Assembly (NCBI RefSeq): GCF_001976145.1
Contig: NZ_MOXD01000006.1
Span: 62,001 to 126,000 of the forward strand
Direction of reading: 5' to 3'
Source: Serratia oryzae
GTDB taxonomy: Bacteria; Pseudomonadota; Gammaproteobacteria; Enterobacterales; Enterobacteriaceae
DNA length: 64,000 bases
The notes under the pieces were generated by a model that did no database searches, was not told where the DNA came from, and saw only the letters and a list, made by a program, of their open reading frames with translations. The translations under genes and the position numbers were made by a program. Below, one piece after another: positions 1 to 9,631 of this stretch. How positions within the stretch are numbered: the first letter of the stretch is position 1; every line of letters starts with the position of its first letter.

Positions 1-787
1 GCTCCTGAATCGCCCGCAGTAATTTCGCCTGCATCAGCGGTGAAACTTCACCAATCTCATCCAGAAACAGCGTACCTTGATTCGCCTCCATAAAACGCCC
101 TTCGCGACGCTTGTCGGCGCCGGTAAACGCCCCTTTTTCGTGGCCGAACAGCTCGGACTCCAGCAATGACTCACTCAACGCCGCGCAGTTAATGCTCACC
201 AATGGCCGCTCCTTACGCTGGCTGTTGGCATGTACCGCCCGAGCAATCAACTCTTTGCCAGTACCCGACTCACCACAGATCAACACCGTCGCTTCCGAAG
301 GCGCAATCATGGCGATCATCTCCATCAGGCGGCGCATCGGCGCACTACGACCAATCATGTTACGGTTATCTGCCAGCAGCTTTTGCTTGAGGGTTTTATT
401 CTCAGACTTCAGAGAGGTATGCTCCAGCGCCCGTTCGAGGGTAAGTTGCAATATGTCGAAATCCAGCGGTTTGGTCAGGTAATCATAAGCACCCGATTTT
501 ATCGCCTCAACCGCCGACTCAACGTTCGAGTAAGCGGTCATAATCAGGATCGGAATCGCCGGATTGTAGGTTTTGATCGCCTTGAGCGCTTCAATGCCAT
601 CCATTTCTGCCATGCGGACATCGGTCAGAATCAGGTCAAACGGCACGCTCCTGGCCTGCTCAACCGCCGCCAAACCGTTGTGTGCCAGCGTAACCCGATA
701 CCCCCACCCTTTCATCAGGGCCTGCAGAATGGTGCAATGACTCAGATCGTCATCGACCACCAAAATATGCGCGCTAGGCGTCACCAT
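1..787 (-). CDS. zraR: ZraR sigma-54-dependent response regulator (N-terminal part, cut by window edge)
   Basis: This is the response regulator of the ZraSR zinc/envelope-stress two-component system, an activator of sigma-54 promoters such as that of zraP. The visible 262 codons begin [14 protein letters not shown], a receiver domain with the acidic pocket DDD, the phosphoacceptor Asp in LILTDVRM and the conserved Lys in YDYLTKPLD. The AAA+ domain follows, with Walker A GESGTGKE and the sigma-54-contacting GAFTGA loop. The Walker B region and the C-terminal Fis-type DNA-binding domain lie outside the window. The ATG overlaps the 3' end of zraS by 14 bp, so translation of the two is probably coupled. 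Identification is firm from the domain order and the zraS/zraP context. Confidence 0.94.
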   Translation of the reverse strand, partial: MVTPSAHILVVDDDLSHCTILQALMKGWGYRVTLAHNGLAAVEQARSVPFDLILTDVRMAEMDGIEALKAIKTYNPAIPILIMTAYSNVESAVEAIKSGAYDYLTKPLDFDILQLTLERALEHTSLKSENKTLKQKLLADNRNMIGRSAPMRRLMEMIAMIAPSEATVLICGESGTGKELIARAVHANSQRKERPLVSINCAALSESLLESELFGHEKGAFTGADKRREGRFMEANQGTLFLDEIGEVSPLMQAKLLRAIQE

Positions 788-2213
788 GTTCAGGAACCTC
801 CGGTTTTTTCTGTCGCACTGGAATCGCCAGCGTAAAACGGGTGCCCGACGGCACATGGCTGGCTACGGTGATGCTACCTTGATGTTCCTCAATCACTTTC
901 TGCACGATGGTCAGCCCCAGGCCAGTCCCCGTGGCTTTGGTGGTGAAATAAGGGTTAAAAATCTTTGCCAGATCGTCTGGACTGATACCTTTGCCGGAAT
1001 CTGTGACGGTGATAACTAACCGCTCTCCCCCCACCGGCTCAACGCGGACAGCGAGCGAGCCGTCGGTACCAATCGCCTGAATGGCATTCAGATAGAGATT
1101 CAACAATGCCTGAGTGAGGCGATCCGGATCGATTTCGACCAGCGGCAAGGCGTTATCGCGACAATAGTGGATCGTGACGTTTCTACTCTCCGCATCCTGG
1201 CGAATTAGATGCAGGGAGTGTTCGATCACCTCGTTGATATCCACCTGCTGCAGCCGCAAATCCACCGGGCGCACCAAGGCCAGCAATTCGCTAATCACGC
1301 GATCCAGGCGATCTACCTCCTTCGTCATTACCTTAGCCAACGCCTGCTCCTCGCTGCCCTGTGGCGAACGCCCTTCAAAATATTTGGCAAACCCTTTGAT
1401 CGACGAGAGCGGATTGCGGATTTCATGCGCCAGGCCCGCAGCCAGATCCCCAATAGCCGCCAGTTTTTCTTTCCGGCGGATTTCATCTTGCAGTTGACGG
1501 CGGGAGCGGCGGTAGCGCCGCGCCCAGAACAATGCCAGCAGGCTGGTCAAAGCGAGCAACAGCAGAATGAACAGTAAGATTGACGTGTTACGAATATCTT
1601 TCGCCTGAGCGGCGTCCAGCGCCAAGGTGTCGAAAGCCACAAAGATGAGGGTGTGTTCTTCGTCCTGGTTATCGAGCGCTGGCGTCTCTGCCGCGCGATG
1701 CATATTCATCATATGGCCGCCGTGGCCATTCCCACGTTTCAATGGCTTAAAAAAACGATAGGCTTCAAAGGCATTATGGCGGTTATGTTGTTGATCAACA
1801 AATGAGGTCATATGCCACTGCTCTGCGCCCGTTGCTTGCAACGCCTCTATCTGTTGTGCGGTATACAACTGGCTGCCAACCCGCATCGGATCGCTATGAG
1901 CCAGGATCTTGCCTGAACGATCGGTTATCGCGAGATACAGCACCCCCGGTTGGTAAGCCATCTCCTCCAGCAGGATCTGGCGCTGATCCTGACGCCAGCG
2001 CATGCCCATACCGGTACGGGCACCGGATTCAAACGAACGGATCAGCACCGCACTTTTGTCACGCAGGCTCTGGATCTCAACCTCTCGCCCGCTCTGCAAA
2101 TCCTTTATCGCCAGCGTGATGATGATACCGATCAACAGCAGCACCGGGCCAATAACGAGCCAGGCGAGTAACACCGAAGATAAGCCCGGTTTTTCTTTAA
2201 GTTCCGTCGTCAT
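774..2213 (-). CDS. zraS: ZraS membrane sensor histidine kinase
   Basis: This inner-membrane sensor kinase partners ZraR. The protein has 479 residues from the chosen ATG ([10 protein letters not shown]), which has an AGAGG ribosome site six bases upstream. GTG and ATG starts slightly further up (to 2228) are also open. One transmembrane segment near residues 15-38 and a second near 210-230 bracket a periplasmic sensor loop. A short His/Met-rich stretch, [10 protein letters not shown], sits in that loop and is a possible metal ligand site. The cytoplasmic part has a HisKA helix with the phosphorylated His in [13 protein letters not shown] and an HATPase domain with N box [10 protein letters not shown] and G boxes DSGKGIS and GTGLGL. 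It forms an operon with zraR and is divergent from zraP. Confidence 0.95.
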   Translation of the reverse strand: MTTELKEKPGLSSVLLAWLVIGPVLLLIGIIITLAIKDLQSGREVEIQSLRDKSAVLIRSFESGARTGMGMRWRQDQRQILLEEMAYQPGVLYLAITDRSGKILAHSDPMRVGSQLYTAQQIEALQATGAEQWHMTSFVDQQHNRHNAFEAYRFFKPLKRGNGHGGHMMNMHRAAETPALDNQDEEHTLIFVAFDTLALDAAQAKDIRNTSILLFILLLLALTSLLALFWARRYRRSRRQLQDEIRRKEKLAAIGDLAAGLAHEIRNPLSSIKGFAKYFEGRSPQGSEEQALAKVMTKEVDRLDRVISELLALVRPVDLRLQQVDINEVIEHSLHLIRQDAESRNVTIHYCRDNALPLVEIDPDRLTQALLNLYLNAIQAIGTDGSLAVRVEPVGGERLVITVTDSGKGISPDDLAKIFNPYFTTKATGTGLGLTIVQKVIEEHQGSITVASHVPSGTRFTLAIPVRQKKPEVPEHGDA

Positions 2214-2248
2214 TAGCATCCTCTTCACTCGGGCTTGCGCTAGCGTGC

Positions 2249-2294
2249 GGGTAATTATTACTCACACTATCAGTCCTGCGAGTAAAAATAACCC
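2249..2294. promoter_or_regulatory. Pair of inverted ZraR-type activator sites
   Basis: Two 15-bp elements in opposite orientation resemble the ZraR-binding sequence known from E. coli. They are GAGTAAAAATAACCC at 2280-2294 on the plus strand and GAGTAATAATTACCC at 2263-2249 read on the minus strand. They agree at 13 of 15 positions, and their centres are about 31 bp (three helical turns) apart. They lie just upstream of zraS and about 190 bp upstream of the zraP sigma-54 promoter, a normal enhancer distance. The role is inferred from sequence and position. Confidence 0.7.
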
Positions 2295-2470
2295 ACTTTT
2301 TGTCAGGGTCTCGGCAAGCCCATAGCCCCACTCTGCCTGAATCATTTTTTATTCCTGCCGCTGCATTAGCCCTATTCAAAGCCTGTACTCCCTTCCTGAC
2401 GCGCCTTGGCGGATTAAACGGCCATCAATAACGATCGTTGATTCATTCAATTACCGTGCCAATCCGATCA

Positions 2471-2486
2471 TGGCACGCCTGTTGCA
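2471..2486 (+). promoter_or_regulatory. Sigma-54 (-24/-12) promoter of zraP
   Basis: TGGCACGCCTGTTGCA matches the sigma-54 consensus TGGCAC-N5-TTGCA exactly. It lies 62 bp upstream of the zraP start codon and downstream of the paired ZraR-like sites. This fits the known RpoN/ZraR dependence of zraP. Confidence 0.88.
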
Positions 2487-2548
2487 CTAACAGGTTGGAA
2501 CACCTGGCGATATTTCATCTATTGGTATCAGACATAAGGAAATTAATC

Positions 2549-2992
2549 ATGACGCTGAACAAAGCTACCATTGCAGCCATCTTCTCCCTTGCCGCACTGG
2601 CGGGTTTCAGTCATCTTGCCATGGCGCAAAACGGTATGAATGGGCCTAACTCACAGCGGGGTATGGGCTACCAGCAAGGCTATATGAGCAGCCTGACACC
2701 AGAACAGCAGGCAACCAGTCAGAAGGCTTTCGCGGCATTCCAACTTAAAACGGCCGATTTGCGGCAGCAGATGATGTCAAAGCAATACGAGTACCAAGCG
2801 TTGTTAACCAGCAAACCACTTGATGAACAAAAGGTTCTGGCAGTGAGCAAAGAGATTACCGCGTTACGTGACAATCTCTACCAACAGCGCGTTGAGCTGG
2901 ACACACAGTTGGCAAAAGCGGGCGTACCGGCCATGAGACACCGCATGGGAATGGGAGGTGCAGGCATGCATGGTGGCCGCGGATGCCGTTAA
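2549..2992 (+). CDS. zraP: ZraP periplasmic zinc-responsive chaperone
   Basis: ZraP is a small periplasmic zinc-binding protein of the Spy/CpxP/ZraP type. It is reported to act as a chaperone and to dampen ZraSR signalling. The 147-residue product starts at the ATG preceded by AAGGAAA. It has a signal peptide (TIAAIFSLAALAGFSHLAMA, cleaved near residue 25) and a helical core containing LTPEQQATSQKAFAAF. The C-terminus is rich in Gly, Met and His and ends HGGRGCR, a plausible metal-ligand tail. Length is close to the E. coli protein (141 residues). It is divergent from zraSR and driven by the sigma-54 promoter at 2471. Confidence 0.93.
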   Translation: MTLNKATIAAIFSLAALAGFSHLAMAQNGMNGPNSQRGMGYQQGYMSSLTPEQQATSQKAFAAFQLKTADLRQQMMSKQYEYQALLTSKPLDEQKVLAVSKEITALRDNLYQQRVELDTQLAKAGVPAMRHRMGMGGAGMHGGRGCR

Positions 2993-3060
2993 GCGTCGGC
3001 CTGTTGGCAAACCGCCTGATTTGATGGCTACTTATTACTTTTCTTGCCGTTAGAACGCTA

Positions 3061-3090
3061 AGGAGAGAACGCCCGCTGCGGTTCTCTCCT
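3061..3090 (+). terminator. Hairpin downstream of zraP
   Basis: A perfect 10-bp inverted repeat, AGGAGAGAAC and GTTCTCTCCT, has a 10-base loop about 70 bp past the zraP stop. No long T-run follows, so it may be a weak terminator or an mRNA-stabilising stem. The rest of the gap to 3316 is AT-rich leader for the next gene. I see no further signal there. Confidence 0.5.
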
Positions 3091-3316
3091 TGCCAATATC
3101 CCCCGCTCTTTTTCTAGACGTAAGCTACCATAATCTCAACGCTATGATTTAAATGTAAAATAATAAAATGCACCGTTTATCTGAGATAACTACAGTACTT
3201 CCCACCATAATTTTTCTCATCGCTACCTGAATAAAATCAAGTTCCTGCCATACTTCAAACTACGAGACAGTTAGTTTCGTCGCTGATTTACATTCATTAG
3301 ACATTTTGGGGTTTAT

Positions 3317-3784
3317 ATGACTAAAACAATCATTGCTATTACTGTTATGGTCGCAGCCCTTAGTGGCTGTGCCGCTAATAACACCTCCTCCGGTGATACT
3401 TTTACTGCCGCGCAGGCCAGGCAGGTTCAGACTGTCACCTACGGAACTTTGGTGTCAGTGAGGCCAGTAACTATTCAGGGAGGTGATGGTAATAATGTCG
3501 CAGGTGCGGTTGGGGGGGCCGTGGTAGGCGGTTTATTGGGCAATACCGTTGGCGGTGGCCGTGGACGGAATCTGGCAACGGGCGCGGGAGCCGTTGGGGG
3601 AGCCGTAGTTGGCCAGAACGTACAGAGCGCAATGAATCGCAGCAACGGTGTAGAGCTTGAAGTACGTCGTGACGACGGTACGAATATCATTGTAGTTCAG
3701 GCCCAGGGAAGCACGCAGTTCCATCCGGGACAACGCGTCGCCATTGCCACCAACGGCCGCACCGTCACCGTATCACCGCGCTAA
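3317..3784 (+). CDS. SlyB-type glycine-zipper outer-membrane lipoprotein
   Basis: A 155-residue lipoprotein of the SlyB/Pcp family. The lipobox LSGC places the lipidated Cys at residue 18, and no Asp follows it, so the outer membrane is expected. The centre holds the glycine-zipper hairpin with VAGAVGGAVVGGLLGNTVGGG and a second run AVGGAVVGQ. The C-terminus (GVELEVRRDDGTNIIVVQ, then FHPGQRVAIATNGRTVTVSPR) closely follows E. coli SlyB in length and wording. SlyB-like proteins are linked to outer-membrane stability under PhoPQ-type stress. In E. coli slyB sits beside slyA, so this copy between zraP and a hydrolase may be a paralogue. I therefore give no symbol. Confidence 0.85.
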   Translation: MTKTIIAITVMVAALSGCAANNTSSGDTFTAAQARQVQTVTYGTLVSVRPVTIQGGDGNNVAGAVGGAVVGGLLGNTVGGGRGRNLATGAGAVGGAVVGQNVQSAMNRSNGVELEVRRDDGTNIIVVQAQGSTQFHPGQRVAIATNGRTVTVSPR

Positions 3785-3936
3785 GCGTTGTTTAAAACAT
3801 TATCCCTTTGTTTAGGCCGTTCATTGCGGAATGGCTTATCAAAGAGATAGCGTACGCTAAAAAAATTAATGCACTTTTCGGGATGATAGCGAGTTTTCCG
3901 GCTCGGTTATTACAATAAAAAACGGAGTTAAGGTAT

Positions 3937-5388
3937 ATGTTTATCAAATGGGTTAAACGTCTCGTACTGATGGTGTTGCTTTTAACCATCGGCGCACTGA
4001 TTGGGCGTATTTATTACACTCAACAAGGTCCGGCACTCCAGCTTTGGCATACTTTTGTCCCCCATGAAATGCGTGCCGATGCGATCGATAAAGCCAGTTG
4101 GGCTGACTATTTGAAAGCAGAAAATGCGATTTTCGAAGAAGTTCGGCTGAACGTTACCGATAAGCTAGACAGCAGCACCCAAACGCCGTTGAACCGCTAC
4201 TATGCCGGAAGCCCTATCTATCCCGAAAAATTCCCCACCGATTGGAATCGTTCATACGTGATGATGCCAGAAGGCAACCCGAAAGGTGCCGTAGTGTTAT
4301 TACATGGGCTGACCGATACCCCTTACAGCCTGAGGCACATTGCAGATAATTATCGCCAACAAGGCTATGTTGCCGTCGGTATTCGCTTGCCCGCACACGG
4401 AACCGTTCCGGGTGCGTTGACCAATGTTGAATGGCAGGATTGGCTGGCCGCAACACGCCTGGCGGTGCGTGAAGCAAAAAGCCTCGCTGGCGATGACGTG
4501 CCTTTGCACATCGTCGGTTTCTCCAACGGTGGCGCATTGGCGATGAAGTACACGCTGGATACGCTGGATGATGCCACATTGGCAAAACCTCAGCGCGTGG
4601 TGCTGATTTCCCCAATGATTGGCGTAACCAGCTTTGCTCGTTTTGCCGGCATTGCCGGCTGGCCTGCCATCTTCCCGGCGTTTGCCAAGGCGGCCTGGTT
4701 GGGCATCGTACCCGAGTTCAACCCGTTCAAATACAACTCATTCCCGGTTAATGCGGCACGCCAGTCTTTCCAGTTGACGCAGGAATTGCAAAAGCAGATC
4801 GCGAGTGATTCGCGTAACAATAAGATGGCGGAGCTACCGCCGATTCTGACCTTCCAGTCAGTGATGGATTCAACGGTCAGCACCCGGGCGGTGATTACGG
4901 CACTGTATAATCATCTGCCTGCTAACGGCAGTGAAGTCGTGCTGTTCGATTTAAATCAGGCGGTTGCGTTTGGGCCATTGCTCAGAACGTCTTCCTATAC
5001 CGCGCTGCCTAGGTTGTTACCCGCACCGCCGCGTAACTACAAAGCGACCATCGTCACTAACGTGACACCGGAAACCACCGATACCGAGGCGCGTACCACT
5101 GCGGCCGGGCAAACCGCAGAAACCACCGAAAAGCTGGGTATCACCTACTTGCCGGATATCTTCTCACTGTCGCACGTTGCGTTACCCTTCCCGCTGAGCG
5201 ATTCACTGTACGGGCGTTACCCTGATCCGCGTAATCAGTACGGTATCAGCCTGGGAACCTTCGCCGCACGCGGTGAACGGGCAGTGCTGGTGGTGGGGTT
5301 GGATTCGCTGATGCGTTTATCTTCAAACCCGTTCTTCCCGTACATGCTCAAACGCATTGATGACAATATCGGGATACAGCCGAAATAA
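3937..5388 (+). CDS. Membrane-anchored alpha/beta hydrolase
   Basis: A 483-residue serine hydrolase of the alpha/beta-hydrolase fold (lysophospholipase/carboxylesterase-like). An uncleaved N-terminal anchor (LVLMVLLLTIGALIGRIYY) suggests attachment to the inner membrane with the enzyme in the periplasm. The oxyanion-hole motif LLHGLTDTPYS lies near residue 121. The nucleophile elbow VGFSNGG puts the catalytic Ser at about residue 196. A His in SLSHVALPF near the C-terminus is a candidate for the triad. The start follows a GGAG-like site. It is flanked by a SlyB-like lipoprotein and mutS without an obvious operon. The substrate cannot be told from sequence. Confidence 0.8.
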   Translation: MFIKWVKRLVLMVLLLTIGALIGRIYYTQQGPALQLWHTFVPHEMRADAIDKASWADYLKAENAIFEEVRLNVTDKLDSSTQTPLNRYYAGSPIYPEKFPTDWNRSYVMMPEGNPKGAVVLLHGLTDTPYSLRHIADNYRQQGYVAVGIRLPAHGTVPGALTNVEWQDWLAATRLAVREAKSLAGDDVPLHIVGFSNGGALAMKYTLDTLDDATLAKPQRVVLISPMIGVTSFARFAGIAGWPAIFPAFAKAAWLGIVPEFNPFKYNSFPVNAARQSFQLTQELQKQIASDSRNNKMAELPPILTFQSVMDSTVSTRAVITALYNHLPANGSEVVLFDLNQAVAFGPLLRTSSYTALPRLLPAPPRNYKATIVTNVTPETTDTEARTTAAGQTAETTEKLGITYLPDIFSLSHVALPFPLSDSLYGRYPDPRNQYGISLGTFAARGERAVLVVGLDSLMRLSSNPFFPYMLKRIDDNIGIQPK

Positions 5389-5401
5389 AGCAGGCCTTCT
5401 T

Positions 5402-5430
5402 ATGGCTGGTGCGTAACCACCACCAGCCAT
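5402..5430 (+). terminator. Hairpin after the hydrolase gene
   Basis: A 10-bp stem, ATGGCTGGTG and CACCAGCCAT, has a 9-base loop 14 bp past the hydrolase stop. Only a weak T-rich stretch (TTGTTT) follows, so termination efficiency is uncertain. Confidence 0.55.
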
Positions 5431-5950
5431 GATTGTTTACTCAGTGATTCCCTCAGCCTTTATTTGCGAGTATTAGCAGCCCTTGCCCCGTTTCTGACGG
5501 CCCTAACTTATTTTCTTTCAACACAATCGCAGGGCGTAAGCTCATTCCTGATTTGAATTAATTCTTGCAACCTTACTCAAACCGTTACAAACGAAGTTTG
5601 CGAGACGTTTCCAGTTTTTACCTGTGACAGTTTATTGATCGCTGGGCTAGTATAGCGCTGGAAAGAGGCATCAATCCCCATACAGGCTTTGGCCCATACC
5701 GATAGCAGTTCGTTTTTTTATCCGTTGGCGTCATCATCTTGATGCCTTTGGGATCACAAAGGTTTGCCAGCCTGTTTGCCCGTCATATATGCTCCGCTTT
5801 ATGACCAACTGATTGATTTAATTATGCTGACTCCTATTTTCAGCTCCACACGTGAGATGCAGTGTTTTTTCATGAGACAACGTGATACCCAATGATGACA
5901 ACGAAAATCACAATAAACTTTAAATTCAATGGATTGGAAACGGTAACTTT
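5431..5950. other. Long mutS upstream region with a possible structured transcript
   Basis: This 520-bp stretch has no convincing gene. A possible promoter, GTGACA then TAGTAT with an 18-base spacer (about 5625-5654), precedes a segment. That segment holds a 9-bp inverted repeat, AGGCATCAA at 5666-5674 with TTGATGCCT at 5739-5747, and a T7 run at about 5713-5719. It could be a small RNA or a structured mutS leader. No known RNA family was recognised. Confidence 0.25.
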
Positions 5951-8506
5951 ATGACGAGCACCGAAAATTTCGATTCACACACGCCAATGATGCAGCAGTA
6001 TCTTCGCCTGAAGGCACAGCATCCGGAGATCCTGCTGTTCTACCGGATGGGTGACTTCTATGAACTGTTTTATGATGATGCCAAGCGCGCATCCCAGTTG
6101 CTGGATATCTCACTCACCAAACGTGGCGCATCAGCAGGCGAGCCTATTCCAATGGCAGGCGTTCCTCACCATGCGGTGGAAAACTATCTCGCCAAACTGA
6201 TACAACTGGGTGAATCAGCAGCGATTTGCGAACAGATTGGCGACCCAGCCACCAGTAAAGGCCCGGTGGAACGTAAAGTTGTCCGCATTGTCACCCCAGG
6301 CACCATCACCGATGAAGCCTTGCTGCAGGAAAGGCAGGACAACCTGCTGGCTGCCATCTGGCAAGATGCTCGCGGTTTTGGTTACGCTACGCTGGATATC
6401 AGCTCTGGCCGCTTCCGCGTTGCCGAGCCAGAAGATCTCGAAACCATGGCAGCCGAACTGCAGCGTACCAACCCGGCAGAGCTTCTCTATCCGGAAAGCT
6501 TCGAACAGATGGCGCTGATCGAACAGCGCCACGGCCTGCGCCGCCGCCCGCTGTGGGAGTTTGAGCTGGAAACCGCCCGCCAGCAGCTGAACTTGCAATT
6601 CGGTACCCGCGATCTCACCGGTTTTGGCGTTGAACAGGCACATCAGGCCCTGCGGGCTGCAGGTTGCCTGCTGCAATATGTCAAAGACACCCAGCGTACT
6701 TCGCTGCCGCATATCCGCGGGATCACCATGGAACGCCAGCAGGACGGTATCATCATGGATGCGGCCACCCGTCGCAATCTGGAGATCACGCAAAGCCTGT
6801 CCGGTGGCAGCGAGAACACGCTGGCAGCGATCCTTGATCGTACCGTCACACCGATGGGTAGCCGGATGCTGAAGCGTTGGTTGCACATGCCGACCCGCGA
6901 CGTCAACGTGCTGAATCACCGCCAGCAGGCTATCGCTTCATTGCAGGAGCTGAGTAACGATCTGCAGCAGCCGCTACGCCAGGTCGGCGATCTGGAGCGT
7001 ATTTTGGCACGCTTGGCTCTGCGTACCGCTCGCCCGCGCGATCTGGCACGTATGCGCCACGCTTTCCAACAATTGCCGGAGATCCGCACATTGCTGGAAA
7101 ACACCGTAACGCCGCACGTGCAGAAACTGCTGTCGCAGGTCGGGCAATTTGATGAATTACAGGCATTGCTGGAACGCGCCATCGTTGAAACACCGCCGGT
7201 GCTGGTACGCGATGGCGGCGTCATCGCCCCCGGTTATAACGAAGAACTGGATGAATGGCGAGCGCTGGCCGACGGCGCGAGTGACTATCTGGATCGCCTT
7301 GAGATCCGTGAGCGTGAAAAACTCGGTTTGGATACGCTGAAAGTGGGCTTCAACGGCGTGCATGGTTACTACATTCAGGTCAGCCGTGGGCAAAGCCACC
7401 TGGTGCCGATCCATTATGTACGTCGCCAAACGCTGAAAAATGCCGAACGCTATATCATTCCTGAACTGAAAGAGTACGAAGATAAGGTGCTAACCTCGAA
7501 AGGGAAAGCGCTGGCGATCGAAAAAGGGTTGTATGATGAATTGTTCGATCTGCTGTTGCCACATCTTGAAGAACTACAGCAAAGTGCCGGAGCCTTGGCG
7601 GAGCTGGATGTCTTGGCCAACCTGGCTGAACGGGCAGAAACGCTGAACTACGCCTGCCCAACCATGAGTGAACAAGCGGGTATTCACATCACCGAAGGCC
7701 GTCACCCGGTCGTGGAGCAGGTGCTGAGTGAACCTTTCATCGCCAACCCGGTTTCACTGTCGCCACAGCGGCGTATGCTGATCATTACTGGCCCCAATAT
7801 GGGGGGTAAAAGTACCTATATGCGCCAAACGGCGCTGATTGTGTTGATGGCGCATATTGGTAGCTTCGTTCCCGCAGCTAAAGCCACCATTGGCCCGATA
7901 GATCGCATCTTTACCCGCGTGGGTGCCGCAGACGATCTGGCTTCCGGCCGTTCTACCTTTATGGTGGAAATGACCGAAACTGCCAATATTCTGCATAACG
8001 CTACAGAAAACAGCTTGGTGTTGATGGATGAGATTGGTCGAGGCACCTCGACCTATGATGGACTGTCTCTTGCCTGGGCCTGTGCCGAAAATCTGGCTAA
8101 CCGCATCAAGGCCATGACATTGTTCGCCACACATTACTTCGAGCTCACCACCCTGCCAGAGAAAATGGCGGGCGTGGTCAACGTGCATCTGGATGCGCTG
8201 GAACACGGCGATACTATCGCCTTCATGCACAGCGTGCAGGATGGCGCAGCCAGTAAGAGTTACGGGCTGGCGGTTGCCGCACTGGCCGGGGTACCGCGTG
8301 ATGTGATCAAACGAGCTCGCCAAAAGTTACGTGAGTTGGAAAGCCTCTCGAGCCAAACCGCTGCCGGTACGGTGGATGCAACCCAGATGACGTTACTCAA
8401 TGAAGAGGTTTCACCCGCCGTAGAAGCCTTAGAGACACTGGATCCAGACTCCCTGTCACCACGCCAGGCGTTGGAATGGATCTACCGGCTAAAAAGCCTG
8501 GTTTGA
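5951..8506 (+). CDS. mutS: DNA mismatch-repair protein MutS
   Basis: MutS recognises base mismatches and small loops and recruits MutL and MutH in methyl-directed repair. The 851-residue length matches E. coli (853). The N-terminal domain carries the mismatch-inserting Phe-x-Glu in [13 protein letters not shown]. The connector, lever and clamp regions are complete. The ABC-type ATPase domain has Walker [13 protein letters not shown] near residue 615, Walker [17 protein letters not shown] and the ATHYFELT loop. The C-terminus has the helix-turn-helix dimerisation segment ending [11 protein letters not shown]. It converges on rpoS across a shared terminator. No defect was seen. Confidence 0.98.
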   Translation: MTSTENFDSHTPMMQQYLRLKAQHPEILLFYRMGDFYELFYDDAKRASQLLDISLTKRGASAGEPIPMAGVPHHAVENYLAKLIQLGESAAICEQIGDPATSKGPVERKVVRIVTPGTITDEALLQERQDNLLAAIWQDARGFGYATLDISSGRFRVAEPEDLETMAAELQRTNPAELLYPESFEQMALIEQRHGLRRRPLWEFELETARQQLNLQFGTRDLTGFGVEQAHQALRAAGCLLQYVKDTQRTSLPHIRGITMERQQDGIIMDAATRRNLEITQSLSGGSENTLAAILDRTVTPMGSRMLKRWLHMPTRDVNVLNHRQQAIASLQELSNDLQQPLRQVGDLERILARLALRTARPRDLARMRHAFQQLPEIRTLLENTVTPHVQKLLSQVGQFDELQALLERAIVETPPVLVRDGGVIAPGYNEELDEWRALADGASDYLDRLEIREREKLGLDTLKVGFNGVHGYYIQVSRGQSHLVPIHYVRRQTLKNAERYIIPELKEYEDKVLTSKGKALAIEKGLYDELFDLLLPHLEELQQSAGALAELDVLANLAERAETLNYACPTMSEQAGIHITEGRHPVVEQVLSEPFIANPVSLSPQRRMLIITGPNMGGKSTYMRQTALIVLMAHIGSFVPAAKATIGPIDRIFTRVGAADDLASGRSTFMVEMTETANILHNATENSLVLMDEIGRGTSTYDGLSLAWACAENLANRIKAMTLFATHYFELTTLPEKMAGVVNVHLDALEHGDTIAFMHSVQDGAASKSYGLAVAALAGVPRDVIKRARQKLRELESLSSQTAAGTVDATQMTLLNEEVSPAVEALETLDPDSLSPRQALEWIYRLKSLV

Positions 8507-8530
8507 ACCCGCTGATATTACAGGCATAAA

Positions 8531-8559
8531 AAAACGGTGAGCGCGCTGCTCACCGTTTT
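8531..8559. terminator. Bidirectional terminator between mutS and rpoS
   Basis: A 12-bp perfect stem, AAAACGGTGAGC and GCTCACCGTTTT, encloses a 5-base loop. A-runs and T-runs flank it on both sides. It can end transcription of mutS (plus strand) and of rpoS (minus strand). Confidence 0.9.
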
Positions 8560-8579
8560 CATTCAACAATCAAATTCGC

Positions 8580-9578
8580 TTATTCGCGGAACAGAGCCTC
8601 AATGCTCAGGCCTTGTGTTTGCAGAATTTCACGCAGACGACGCAAGCCTTCAACCTGAATTTGGCGAACACGTTCACGTGTCAAACCAATCTCACGGCCC
8701 ACGTCTTCCAGCGTTGCCGCTTCATAGCCCAGCAGACCAAAACGGCGAGCCAACACTTCACGCTGCTTGGCGTTCAACTCGAACAGCCATTTAACGATGC
8801 TCTGTTTCATATCATCGTCTTGCGTGGTGTCTTCCGGCCCGTTGTCTTTCTCATCAGCCAGAATATCCAGCAACGCTTTCTCAGAATCACCGCCCAACGG
8901 CGTATCAACAGAAGTGATACGTTCGTTCAGGCGCAGCATCCGGCTGACATCATCAACCGGTTTGTCGAGTTGCTCCGCAATCTCTTCAGCGCTTGGTTCG
9001 TGATCCAGTTTGTGAGAAAGCTCACGCGCGGTACGCAAATAAACATTCAGTTCTTTAACAATATGGATCGGCAAACGGATAGTACGGGTTTGATTCATAA
9101 TCGCCCGTTCGATCGTCTGGCGGATCCACCAGGTCGCATAAGTAGAGAAGCGGAAACCGCGTTCTGGATCAAACTTTTCGACCGCACGGATCAGACCAAG
9201 GTTACCCTCTTCGATCAGATCCAGCAGCGCCAGGCCGCGATTGCTGTAACGGCGGGCAATTTTCACCACCAGCCGCAGGTTGCTCTCTATCATGCGGCGG
9301 CGAGACGATACGTCTCCGCGCAATGCACGCCGCGCAAAATAAACCTCTTCCTCTGCAGTCAGCAGAGGGGAATAACCGATTTCGCCCAGGTAGAGCTGCG
9401 TCGCATCCAATACGCGTTGGGTAACACCTTGAGACAAGAGCTCGTCTTCTGCCAAATCATTCTCACTGGCCTCTTCCTCTACCAGTGCTTTTTCGTCGAA
9501 TGACTCAACCTCCGTGGCATTCTCATCGAAATCTGCATCATCATGTAACTCGTTAACTTTCAGCGTATTTTGGCTCAT
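8580..9578 (-). CDS. rpoS: RNA polymerase sigma factor RpoS (sigma-38)
   Basis: RpoS is the stationary-phase and general-stress sigma factor. The 332-residue protein has the acidic N-terminus typical of RpoS and region 1.2 [21 protein letters not shown]. Region 2 ([29 protein letters not shown] and [16 protein letters not shown]) provides the core-binding and -10 contacts. Region 3 follows. Region 4 carries the helix-turn-helix [20 protein letters not shown]. It lies 53 bp downstream of nlpD. In E. coli the main rpoS promoter lies within nlpD, and a long leader is controlled by Hfq-dependent sRNAs. That arrangement is possible here but not proven. The gene appears intact. Confidence 0.98.
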   Translation of the reverse strand: MSQNTLKVNELHDDADFDENATEVESFDEKALVEEEASENDLAEDELLSQGVTQRVLDATQLYLGEIGYSPLLTAEEEVYFARRALRGDVSSRRRMIESNLRLVVKIARRYSNRGLALLDLIEEGNLGLIRAVEKFDPERGFRFSTYATWWIRQTIERAIMNQTRTIRLPIHIVKELNVYLRTARELSHKLDHEPSAEEIAEQLDKPVDDVSRMLRLNERITSVDTPLGGDSEKALLDILADEKDNGPEDTTQDDDMKQSIVKWLFELNAKQREVLARRFGLLGYEAATLEDVGREIGLTRERVRQIQVEGLRRLREILQTQGLSIEALFRE

Positions 9579-9631
9579 AAGCGGCTCCTACCCGTGATAC
9601 CGCGAGCAGAATACAACGCATTCTGCCCAAT

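Noticed and set aside
7754-8323. 189-codon minus-strand frame opposite mutS
   Set aside because: Antisense shadow of the MutS ATPase domain, without ribosome site or homology.
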